Part shown: one piece after another, positions 1 to 6,391 of the stretch | Position numbering within the stretch: the stretch's first letter is position 1 | Layout: every line of letters begins with the position of its first letter | Assembly: GCA_030632765.1 (NCBI GenBank) | Contig: DAOVUC010000010.1 | Location: forward strand, 1-14,946 | Origin: Candidatus Dadabacteria bacterium | GTDB lineage: Bacteria > Desulfobacterota_D > UBA1144 > Nemesobacterales > UBA2774 | Reading direction: 5' to 3' | Length of the DNA stretch: 14,946 nucleotides | Made by a program: the position numbers and the translations under genes | The notes under the pieces: generated by a model | The model's database searches: none | What the model saw: the letters and a program-made list of their open reading frames with translations, nothing else | Told to the model about the DNA's origin: nothing

Positions 1-2
1 AT

Positions 3-83
3 TTAGAAAAAGCCATAACATTAGATTCATCTTTTAAAGAACGGGCGCTTGCAGACGAGTCGCTTAAGACTTTAATTTCTTGA
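3..83 (+). CDS. C-terminal end of a TPR-like protein (5' partial)
   Basis: The reading frame is open from the window edge to TGA at 81-83 and gives 26 residues beginning LEKAITLDSSFKERAL. The 'AI-LD-SFKERA' pattern followed by 'DESLKTL' resembles the last helix pair and capping tail of tetratricopeptide-repeat proteins, where 'AIELDPxFKExAxxDPDLxxL' endings are common. Only the tail is visible, so the identity of the full protein cannot be determined. The next gene starts 71 nt downstream on the same strand with its own strong ribosome binding site. The TPR call is inferred from family resemblance only. Confidence 0.55.
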   Translation, partial: LEKAITLDSSFKERALADESLKTLIS

Positions 84-87
84 TTCA

Positions 88-133
88 TTGCTATGATTAA
101 TAAAAATAAATGATAGTCTAGTCATAGTAGCAA
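88..133 (+). repeat. Imperfect inverted repeat in leader of the 155 gene
   Basis: TTGCTATGA (88-96) is complementary to TCATA/GCAA (122-126 and 130-133), with a 3-nt bulge (GTA, 127-129) on the right arm and an AT-rich 25-nt loop. It lies between the upstream stop codon and the SD of the next gene. It could be an operator or an mRNA leader structure; there is no U-tract, so it is not a canonical terminator. Confidence 0.3.
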
Positions 134-154
134 TCAACAATAAGGAGGCTGCAA

Positions 155-607
155 ATGGGGCTTAGTGCAAAAGAATTAACCGAACTTTCAAAAGAAGTAA
201 TGAAGGCAAGACGCAATTTAGACCACATATTGGATTTCGTCGATCTAATTAACAATGACGCTGAGAAGCTTGAGGGCAATGTAACGCCCGCAGGTGATCA
301 GATAAAGGAAGTATCTGACAAGATAGGTAAATCTATTGAAGAAATTAGTATTCAGGTTGAAACTGAACTCAACAAAATCCCCATCGACCCTGAAGAGACC
401 AAAGATGCCGCAAGCAAACTGGGCTTATATCACGGAACAGTGCATCAGGTAATTTCCTATGCGGATACTGAAAAAAGCAAATATAAGGAAAACTCATATT
501 GGTGGCGCTACTGGGTGAGCATACTGGATAATGTTATGCAGCAAGAGATTGAAAACCCAAGTAAGCCGATAGGTAATGGCCCTCAATTTCTGGAGAAAAG
601 AAAATAG
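155..607 (+). CDS. Uncharacterised 150-residue alpha-helical protein
   Basis: The start ATG at 155 is preceded by a strong AAGGAGG Shine-Dalgarno at 142-148, so the start is secure. There is no signal peptide or membrane segment, so it is probably cytoplasmic. Residues 5-80 are rich in heptad-like Leu/Ile/Val spacing with many Lys and Glu, consistent with a helical or coiled-coil bundle. Near residues 114-121 there is an unusual aromatic cluster, SYWWRYWV, followed by a polar tail ending in FLEKRK. I do not recognise the family. It follows a TPR-like gene fragment, but the separate leader with an inverted repeat suggests its own regulation. Confidence 0.75.
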   Translation: MGLSAKELTELSKEVMKARRNLDHILDFVDLINNDAEKLEGNVTPAGDQIKEVSDKIGKSIEEISIQVETELNKIPIDPEETKDAASKLGLYHGTVHQVISYADTEKSKYKENSYWWRYWVSILDNVMQQEIENPSKPIGNGPQFLEKRK

Positions 608-639
608 GTTTCAGGTATTGATAACCGGCATTATTTCTC

Positions 640-669
640 TTGAGACAATTTCCATTACTTTAGTATACT
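640..669 (+). promoter_or_regulatory. Sigma70-type promoter for the CPBP gene
   Basis: TTGAGA (640-645), an 18-bp spacer, then TATACT (664-669). This predicts a transcription start near 676 and a leader of about 26 nt before the ATG at 702. No clear SD lies in that leader. Confidence 0.5.
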
Positions 670-701
670 CTCAGTCTTCAGCATTATAACAACCAAAAAC
701 T

Positions 702-1586
702 ATGAAGGTAGAACCCCACGTTGCCGGATCAGACTATATCGATATTACAAAAAACCGCACTCTCCGTCAATGGGGTATTTCTCTTGTCTTATTAACATCA
801 CTCACAATTTATATAGCTATCTTCTGGGCACGTCTGGCAAAACTGCTTCCGCCTCCATATAATGAATGGACTTTTATATATGAACCTTTAATCGGCCCAT
901 GGTGGATAAATAATTTTTTCCTGGATCAACCTGTATACATAAGGCTCGAGATCCTTTGGTATATTTTGTGCTTCGTCTCTTCGATGGTAATACCAATTAT
1001 TATCTTAATCCTTAGAGGTAGAAAGCTCACAGATTTCGGAATCGGGATGCTAAATAGGCTTGGTATCAGGCTCACGAGTATAGCGATTCTGGTTTCTATC
1101 CCCTTTGGGCTATGGATACAAATAGAGTCCCCCTACCCTCATGGGTTAACAACTATGTATGTCTTATCTTTATTTAACAAAATTCCCGAGCATTTTCTCA
1201 TCTTAGGCATTCTGACAGCTCTAATGTTAACGCATCGACGTCTGCCTAACCCGGCATACATGGCGCCAATTGAAGGATCGACTGGACAAAAGATCTTACG
1301 CTGGCTTGGGCTAGCACAGCCCGTAACAATAGACTCCGATAACCCGACACTAGCCTGGTTCGGTTTAAATTTGACTTCACTTTTCGCTATATGTGCCTCA
1401 GGCCTTGTCTTTTTTATGATACATCTGGGAAGGGCGAATCCCGTTGAAGTAGCGCTATCGCTGCCCGGAGGCATATTGGTGGGCTATATTACATTCCGAA
1501 CACATTCGATCTGGCATGCAATCCCCGCGCACTGGACATTGAACCTGGTACCCATGGCCATATTACACTTTTACAAATTAAATTAA
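702..1586 (+). CDS. CPBP-family (Rce1-like) intramembrane protease homologue
   Basis: A 294-residue polytopic membrane protein with hydrophobic segments near residues 24-46, 82-104, 120-138, 150-177, 219-241, 250-264 and 278-291. It keeps the CPBP signature pieces: a 'LTDFGIG' lead-in (109-115), motif 2 FFMIH (237-241), and motif 3 HWTLN (277-281). Motif 1, normally EExxxRG, is degenerate here: E163-H164-F-L-I-L-G169. By homology with Rce1 the catalytic set Glu/His/His/Asn is retained as E163, H241, H277 and N281, but the second Glu and the Arg are lost. A hydrophilic segment of about 40 residues (178-217) separates motifs 1 and 2 more widely than usual. In-frame stop codon just upstream makes 702 the first ATG; no SD is visible. 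CPBP proteins act in prenyl-protein processing, bacteriocin immunity or C-terminal sorting; the role here is unknown. Its stop overlaps the convergent gene by 3 nt. Confidence 0.7.
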   Translation: MKVEPHVAGSDYIDITKNRTLRQWGISLVLLTSLTIYIAIFWARLAKLLPPPYNEWTFIYEPLIGPWWINNFFLDQPVYIRLEILWYILCFVSSMVIPIIILILRGRKLTDFGIGMLNRLGIRLTSIAILVSIPFGLWIQIESPYPHGLTTMYVLSLFNKIPEHFLILGILTALMLTHRRLPNPAYMAPIEGSTGQKILRWLGLAQPVTIDSDNPTLAWFGLNLTSLFAICASGLVFFMIHLGRANPVEVALSLPGGILVGYITFRTHSIWHAIPAHWTLNLVPMAILHFYKLN

Positions 1587-2533
1587 GACCCTTCGCATTT
1601 ATCACTGGGGAGTGAAGACCAATATTCTCTGCACATTGGTGGGTAGAGAGTGCAGTAGTTAGGAATTTCCTCTTTGGGAGAAGGAAACTCTATTAATGAG
1701 AACCCAAAAGCGCCGTGTTTTTTATACTCATCCTCAGCCTCTTCTTTGGATAAGTATCTTCCCTTTACGCATCCCTTAGGTTTACATAGCTTTTCACTAA
1801 AAACCTTCTTACCATTAACAGCATAGGCGCTCAAGTCAAAGCACTGATGGACACCCTTTTCGTTAGGCAGGAATAAAACGGCGAGATCCCTTTTATTAAA
1901 AGAGGAATGATAAAAGGATACATCCTTTAATAAGTTGGACTCAAGAACAAATAAGAGGGGATAACCATCAATTTTTGAGTTAATAAAGATAAGAGAAGCT
2001 GCCTTGTCCCAAGCGGAAGTCTGACAGTTACTCAAATAATATCCCGGCTCACTCCGTAAGTAAGTTACATCTATATCTTTTGGATCCGTAACTAAAGTAT
2101 TTTCATCTCCCGTGCTGAATTTAATAGTTTCTTCAAATGGCTCAGCAAACCCCTCTTTCGCTCTTACAGTAAATGAGTACTGATTCAAAGGTTTTAGTTT
2201 CTCTATCGGTGTAACAAATACAAATCCCGCTTCATGGTTATAAACGGACCTTCTGGATTGATATCTTTTAAGTTTATAATCGATGGGATTTCCGCTGCTG
2301 TCTTTTAACTCCATTTCCAGCTTATGAGGAGTCTTGGAAAGAGATTTATAATCTTTTAGAATAAGGGCAGAATCTACGGGAACCGACTTTGTCTGATCAA
2401 GGGGCCATATCAATTCAGGTGGGGGTGGATATTTTTCAGGTTCACAGGAGTTGGAATTTGTTTGTGCAAATAAAGTTAGCGAAAGAAATAAAATGATTGG
2501 GATGACCAAAAGAATTTCTCTATTAATATTCAT
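1583..2533 (-). CDS. Secreted Ig-like-domain protein with eight cysteines
   Basis: 316 residues. A Sec signal peptide spans about residues 1-23 (cleavage after LFA, before QTN). Residues 33-145 look like a bacterial Ig-like (SbsA/Big_5 type) beta-sandwich: 'P..g..sVPVDSAL', then 'KLKPLNQYSFTVRA' and a final 'FSTGDE' strand. The second half (about 150-316) is unrecognised. The mature protein has eight cysteines (SNSC, SNCQ, HQCF, KLCKPKGC, NYC, PPMC, DKC), enough for four disulfides, fitting an extracytoplasmic location. It is the last gene of the minus-strand run, 11 nt after the preceding ORF. The SD is weak, so translation may depend on coupling. Its stop codon lies inside the last codons of the convergent CPBP gene. 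Function unknown. Confidence 0.75.
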   Translation of the reverse strand: MNINREILLVIPIILFLSLTLFAQTNSNSCEPEKYPPPPELIWPLDQTKSVPVDSALILKDYKSLSKTPHKLEMELKDSSGNPIDYKLKRYQSRRSVYNHEAGFVFVTPIEKLKPLNQYSFTVRAKEGFAEPFEETIKFSTGDENTLVTDPKDIDVTYLRSEPGYYLSNCQTSAWDKAASLIFINSKIDGYPLLFVLESNLLKDVSFYHSSFNKRDLAVLFLPNEKGVHQCFDLSAYAVNGKKVFSEKLCKPKGCVKGRYLSKEEAEDEYKKHGAFGFSLIEFPSPKEEIPNYCTLYPPMCREYWSSLPSDKCEGS

Positions 2534-2544
2534 AGTGTGATATC

Positions 2545-3018
2545 TTACTGTATTCTAAAATCAATCACACCCAGGCTCCCAAAAGTAGCAATGTAGTGGC
2601 CTTTTCTTGCCTTCACCATGTTCCCCAAGGCGCCTGTAATGAGTACTTGCCCAGGCTCAATCTCCCAGCCCTCACTTACTACGTTATTTACAAGCCATAA
2701 GAGCGTATCCCATTGACCACCAGTTAAATCAGACCCCCTACCCCTGTTAACAAACTCTACATTTAAATTTAAAGTAACTTTTACATCATCGGGATTAATT
2801 TTATCTACCTTTGTGGGTTTGCCTAAAATAAAAGCTCTAGAAGAAATATTCGCCGCTATTATATCTTCTGCTTTGACCTTTTCTAAATCCTCAAATCCAA
2901 GTTCCGGAAATTCGATCACAGGCAAAATCTCTTTAATATGTTTTTTAAGCTCCGGTATATCTTTAATCTTAGAAGTTATGGGCTTTCCAACAATGTAGCC
3001 GATTTCGGTCTCTATCAT
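2545..3018 (-). CDS. 2-keto-4-pentenoate hydratase-like protein, C-terminal half (split gene)
   Basis: 157 residues matching the C-terminal two thirds of the MhpD/fumarylacetoacetase-like fold. The metal-binding motif ExE appears at once as E3-T-E5 (IETEIGYIVGK), and a third acidic ligand candidate is E36 (LPVIEFPEL). Later family features are 'AANISSRAFILG', a conserved 'TGGQWDTLLWLVN' and 'QVLITGALG'. The start ATG overlaps the upstream stop (TGATG) and has no SD. Read upstream, the same frame continues as FKFQKL before MIETEIG, so the ORF looks like the downstream half of a gene interrupted by a one-base frameshift rather than a separate protein. Together the halves give about 276 residues, the normal family size. 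Family members hydrate 2-hydroxypenta-2,4-dienoate or decarboxylate oxo-acids with a divalent metal; the substrate here is unknown. Confidence 0.7.
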   Translation of the reverse strand: MIETEIGYIVGKPITSKIKDIPELKKHIKEILPVIEFPELGFEDLEKVKAEDIIAANISSRAFILGKPTKVDKINPDDVKVTLNLNVEFVNRGRGSDLTGGQWDTLLWLVNNVVSEGWEIEPGQVLITGALGNMVKARKGHYIATFGSLGVIDFRIQ

Positions 3019-3377
3019 CAGTTTTTGGAATTTTGAACCTCTAAGGGATACGGACTACTATGTTCTCCGGATGAAAAAAGCACACCCGAAACCGGCGAAT
3101 CCACACCAAATTTCTCTTGCGTTCCCTTGGATGTAAGATCTGCTTTAAACCCCGCGATTTTATCATTCTTTAGTCTACTCTTAACATAGCATTTCTGAAT
3201 TTTATAGGCGGTTTCGATATTTAAATTTGGTGAATTGATAGTCAATACGGGTATCGGTTTGCCGTCTTTCTCAGCCTGAAGCAATTGATCTGCATACTGA
3301 TTTACCTTGGCTACACTGATTAACCCAATTGAGATTAGTATCAATAAGAATGAATAAAAACTAGTCTTGGATTTCAC
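3018..3377 (-). CDS. Secreted 2-keto-4-pentenoate hydratase-like protein, N-terminal half (split gene)
   Basis: 119 residues from a GTG start. Residues 8-23 form a hydrophobic signal sequence or anchor (YSFLLILISIGLISVA), so the enzyme would be exported. The rest matches the N-terminus of the MhpD-like hydratase family: 'AYKIQKCYV', 'KIAGFKADLTSKGTQEKFGV', 'DSPVSGVLF'. The homology runs to about 'YPLEV', then the frame ends at TGA just before the ExE metal motif, which is found in the overlapping next ORF in the -1 frame. An A4 run in 'CAAAATT' and an A5 run in 'CCAAAAAC' lie at the junction; adding one A at the first gives EVQKFQKLMIETEIG, a natural family sequence. It is either a pseudogene, an indel error in the assembly, or a frameshifted gene. 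It starts 1 nt after the oxidase stop. Confidence 0.7.
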   Translation of the reverse strand: MKSKTSFYSFLLILISIGLISVAKVNQYADQLLQAEKDGKPIPVLTINSPNLNIETAYKIQKCYVKSRLKNDKIAGFKADLTSKGTQEKFGVDSPVSGVLFSSGEHSSPYPLEVQNSKN

Positions 3378-3378
3378 T

Positions 3379-4344
3379 TTAGTTAAATAATCCCTCTGTC
3401 AATTTTAAGACTTCTTCAGCGCATCCCCAAGACAGTGTAAACCCTGCTCCGCCGTGTCCGTAATTGTGAATTATTACAGAATTATTCGGAAGTCGTTCAA
3501 TTTCAAGACGCACCTCTGTTCTCCCGGGACGAAGCCCTACCCTTTCTCCTAAAACTTCAGCTTCATTTAACCTTGGATCAAGCACTCGACACTTGCGCAA
3601 TATTTCCTCAGAAGTCCTCGGGTCTATTTCCAGACTCCAGTCATTGTCTTCAGCGGTTCCCCCAAGAATACAGTAGGAGCCATGAGGGACTATATATGAC
3701 ACAGCAAGCGGCCCTTCTTCCTCGTTAATACAGTCCTTGAGTCCAGGGTTGGTGGTCTTCACCAACTGTCCTCGAATAGGAAAAACTTCTTTATCGTTAA
3801 ATATTTTTCCAGCTCCGAGCCCAGAGCAATTAATGACGAGTCGATTACCTGCTGAAATCTCTTCAATCTTCTCAATTTCCTTATCCAGTTTTGTAATTCT
3901 ACCACCCAACTCCACGAATCTATTAACCAGATATTCTATGTATATCTGAGTTTCAATTCGAGCTATCGGGGCAATATATCCGTCAACATAGCCTGGCGGC
4001 AGCTCATCTTTTCCTACTCTGCCGAAAGTCTTAACAGCCGGTCTCCAGAACGGATCGTCAACCTTATGATCAAATATTTGAACAAAATTAAATACTCCGA
4101 CTCCGATCTCCGGGATTTCACTTAGTTCCATATATCTGTCATAGGTAAAAGCAGCCCAGGGCAGAACTTTTTCAGGAGGCGAGACTCTAAACGGATACCA
4201 ATATGCTGTCGCTACATTTGAAGTGGTGTCGGGTGGAATATTAGCCGCTACTATCTCAACTTCGAAACCATTTTCTAGAAGCCTGATACCAGAAGTAAGA
4301 CCTATGACCCCGCAGCCGAGTACTAGAGCTTTATTGTCTTTCAT
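3379..4344 (-). CDS. FAD-dependent D-amino-acid oxidase (DAAO family)
   Basis: 321 residues, close to the family's usual 330-350. The N-terminal Rossmann dinucleotide motif is G10-C-G12-V-I-G15. 'ATAYWYPFRV' (46-54) fits the FAD-contacting segment, and 'INCSGLGAG' (171-179) is the second FAD motif. The substrate-side Tyr candidate is Y217 in SYIVP, and R279 in VRLE corresponds to the carboxylate-binding Arg (R283 of mammalian DAAO). The C-terminal signature HNYGHGGAGFTLSWG (293-307) is diagnostic. It oxidatively deaminates D-amino acids to 2-oxo acids, ammonia and H2O2; the exact substrate is not predictable. There is no signal peptide, so it is cytosolic. It lies 15 nt after the HugZ-like gene and 1 nt before the hydratase, in one operon. 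A ThiO/glycine oxidase is less likely given the C-terminal motif. Confidence 0.88.
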   Translation of the reverse strand: MKDNKALVLGCGVIGLTSGIRLLENGFEVEIVAANIPPDTTSNVATAYWYPFRVSPPEKVLPWAAFTYDRYMELSEIPEIGVGVFNFVQIFDHKVDDPFWRPAVKTFGRVGKDELPPGYVDGYIAPIARIETQIYIEYLVNRFVELGGRITKLDKEIEKIEEISAGNRLVINCSGLGAGKIFNDKEVFPIRGQLVKTTNPGLKDCINEEEGPLAVSYIVPHGSYCILGGTAEDNDWSLEIDPRTSEEILRKCRVLDPRLNEAEVLGERVGLRPGRTEVRLEIERLPNNSVIIHNYGHGGAGFTLSWGCAEEVLKLTEGLFN

Positions 4345-4359
4345 GATTGTGATCCGAAA

Positions 4360-5151
4360 TTAACCGCGAGCCTGCCCCACCATCTGAACTATGACTTCTC
4401 TGCATTCTTCTGTGTTTTTTACTTCCCTCAAGAACCCTATCCGCCTGCTAAAGACTTCATCGTTTGCTTTTATTCTGATTTGGAAGCCTAATCTGTCAAC
4501 TGATGTAATCGATGCTTCCTCAGCATCTTTTTTACTGAATATTTTAGCTAAGAGCACTAGAGAATCAGCGTGGTCTTGATTCATGTGTTGAATAATTCCT
4601 GCCGCCGAATCCGCAAGTGGGTCAACTTCAGCTCCATAGTAGTCAGAGACCGTTACCCAGCCCATTGCTCCGAAACCGCCTACAAAATATATATCTTTTA
4701 TCTCCATCCGGTAAAAAGAGAAATCATCAAAATCCACCCAGTAGCTCGCGTTTTGATAACGGGTCAAATATAGCTCTCTCACTTCGCTTAGCTGATCTTC
4801 TTGTACTTTTGAAGTCTCACCCATAAGAGAAACCCTTGAAGCGTCTAACGGATCGCCACCTGAATCAGTCTGTGATATGAACAAGCTAGCTCTACCATCA
4901 CGGATAAGGTTGTGGGTATGCATCGCCATTGTGCTTATCAGGAATAAGGGGCGTCCTTTTTCATCCAGCCCGTAAGGCATCAGTGAGCCGAAAGGCCAGT
5001 CCGTGTGCACGGCAGAGAGGGTCGAAAGTGTCCCCGCACGGCTTCGGTAGACAAGCGTACGCACCCGCTCGGCATAAGAAGGCTCCGGTACAGGCGGTTC
5101 GTTGCCAGAGGAAGTTGTATAGCCATGCGATCTTGAAGTTGATTTAGTCAT
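4360..5151 (-). CDS. HugZ-like FMN/heme-binding split-barrel protein with DUF2470 domain
   Basis: 263 residues. Residues about 28-170 form a pyridoxamine-5'-phosphate-oxidase-like split barrel: 'RAGTLSTLS', 'WPFGSLMPYGLDEKGRPLFLIS', 'MHTHNLIRDGRASLFIS', ending in 'YFVGGFGAMGWV'. Residues about 183-258 are a DUF2470 domain with the hallmark IIQHMNQDHADSL (186-198). This two-domain arrangement is that of COG0748 'putative heme iron utilization' proteins, related to HugZ heme oxygenase; other members simply bind flavin or heme. The first 25 residues are polar and unconserved-looking. The ATG at 5151 has a GGAG SD 10 nt upstream. It is the first gene of the minus-strand run, diverging from obg. 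Heme degradation is possible but not shown; no heme-ligand His can be assigned from sequence alone. Confidence 0.78.
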   Translation of the reverse strand: MTKSTSRSHGYTTSSGNEPPVPEPSYAERVRTLVYRSRAGTLSTLSAVHTDWPFGSLMPYGLDEKGRPLFLISTMAMHTHNLIRDGRASLFISQTDSGGDPLDASRVSLMGETSKVQEDQLSEVRELYLTRYQNASYWVDFDDFSFYRMEIKDIYFVGGFGAMGWVTVSDYYGAEVDPLADSAAGIIQHMNQDHADSLVLLAKIFSKKDAEEASITSVDRLGFQIRIKANDEVFSRRIGFLREVKNTEECREVIVQMVGQARG

Positions 5152-5264
5152 CTATAAGCTCCATTACAGATAAAATAGCATATTTAATCTTCAAAAAAGG
5201 GGAAGTACCCAATTTATATAACATTATACATTAGCACACATCTATTAGGACAATTTAAATAGTT

Positions 5265-5270
5265 TATAAT
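5265..5270 (+). promoter_or_regulatory. -10 box of obg, implying a leaderless mRNA
   Basis: A perfect TATAAT ends 8 nt before the obg ATG at 5279, so transcription would start within 1-2 nt of the start codon. No SD exists in the preceding 25 nt and no good -35 hexamer was found. Confidence 0.5.
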
Positions 5271-5278
5271 ATTTGGCT

Positions 5279-6286
5279 ATGGTTAAGTTTATTGATGAAG
5301 CGAAGATATATATAAAAGCCGGGGACGGAGGAAGGGGCTGTGTAAGTTTCAGGAGAGAGAAGTTTGTCCCTAGGGGCGGCCCTAACGGCGGGGACGGTGG
5401 AAACGGCGGTGATATTGTTATGGTCGCGCGGCGCAATATGAGCTCTCTACTCGACCACCGCTACCAGCAGCACTACAGAGCCAAACGAGGTGTGCACGGG
5501 AAAGGTAAAGACCAGCACGGTAAAAACGCGGAAGACCTCTTTATCCCAGTACCAATGGGAACCATGATTAAGGACTTTGAATCAGGGGAGTTTTACGGTG
5601 ACCTAACTGAGGATGGGCAAATCCTAGTTGTGGCAAGAGGAGGAAAAGGAGGGAGAGGAAACGCGAGGTTTGTCACACCCACAAACCAAGCCCCAAAAGA
5701 GGCTGAGCCTGGAGTTGAAGGCAAGGAAAAAACACTCAAGCTCGAATTAAAATTATTAGCGGACGTTGGAATAGTCGGATTTCCGAATGCCGGAAAATCA
5801 ACTCTCATTTCAAGCATCTCCGCAGCCAGGCCTAAAATCGCAGACTACCCTTTTACTACACTGGTGCCGAATCTTGGAGTTGTAAGCTACGGTGATGGGC
5901 AAACATTTATCCTTGCGGATATTCCGGGACTAATTGAAGGCGCCCATGAAGGAGCCGGGCTTGGAATTCAATTCTTAAGACATATAGAGCGCACAAAGAT
6001 CGTGATTCATCTCCTTGATCTCTCCCCGATCACAAACAGGGACCCTATAGAAGACTATGAGACAATGAACAGGGAGCTAAAAGCTTACAGCCAGGAACTT
6101 GCACGAAAACCTCAAATCCTAGCGCTAAACAAAATAGATATAACAGAAGCCCGTGAAGACCTAGAAAAAATTGAGAAACATTTTAATAACTCCGGCATAA
6201 AAACTTTCCCAATCTCTTCCGTTACAGGAGAGGGAACAAAAGAACTAATTTGGGATGTAGCGAAAAAATTAGAAACACTAGCTTAA
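5279..6286 (+). CDS. obg: Obg/CgtA ribosome-assembly GTPase
   Basis: 335 residues from ATG 5279 (MVKFIDEAKI, the canonical Obg N-terminus; an in-frame TTG two codons earlier is less likely). The Gly-rich Obg fold occupies residues 1-158, with 'GGPNGGDGGNGGD' and 'GGKGGRGN'. The G domain follows: G1 GFPNAGKST (167-175), switch I 'YPFTT' (190-194), G3 DIPGL (214-218), G4 NKID (284-287), G5 region 'PISSVTGEGT'. It lacks the extra C-terminal OCT domain of some homologues, which is normal. Obg binds the 50S subunit and couples its maturation to GTP and ppGpp levels; it is usually essential. Its usual partners rplU and rpmA are not adjacent here. A consensus -10 box immediately before the ATG suggests a leaderless transcript. 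Confidence 0.96.
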   Translation: MVKFIDEAKIYIKAGDGGRGCVSFRREKFVPRGGPNGGDGGNGGDIVMVARRNMSSLLDHRYQQHYRAKRGVHGKGKDQHGKNAEDLFIPVPMGTMIKDFESGEFYGDLTEDGQILVVARGGKGGRGNARFVTPTNQAPKEAEPGVEGKEKTLKLELKLLADVGIVGFPNAGKSTLISSISAARPKIADYPFTTLVPNLGVVSYGDGQTFILADIPGLIEGAHEGAGLGIQFLRHIERTKIVIHLLDLSPITNRDPIEDYETMNRELKAYSQELARKPQILALNKIDITEAREDLEKIEKHFNNSGIKTFPISSVTGEGTKELIWDVAKKLETLA

Positions 6287-6342
6287 GTATTATACATTCC
6301 AGAGACCCAAAAAAATATTGAATCCTTAATACTATTTTCCTA

Positions 6343-6371
6343 TTGATTCCCTTTTCAATATATGTTATTTA
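6343..6371 (+). promoter_or_regulatory. Possible promoter of the beta-helix gene
   Basis: TTGATT (6343-6348), 17-bp spacer, TATTTA (6366-6371). The predicted start near 6378 leaves a short leader containing the GGGGGA SD. The flanking DNA is AT-rich, so this could be chance. Confidence 0.35.
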
Positions 6372-6391
6372 ATATAAAAAGGGGGATTGAT

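Noticed and set aside
3020..3032. Programmed -1 ribosomal frameshift at CAAAAAC in the hydratase gene
   Set aside because: The heptamer is not a good slippery site (first base C breaks the X-XXY-YYZ pattern) and I see no SD-like stimulator or clear downstream structure; an indel is simpler.
3379..4344. Assignment as glycine oxidase ThiO
   Set aside because: The HNYGHGGAGFTLSWG ending and VRLE Arg are DAAO-type, and no thiamine genes are adjacent.
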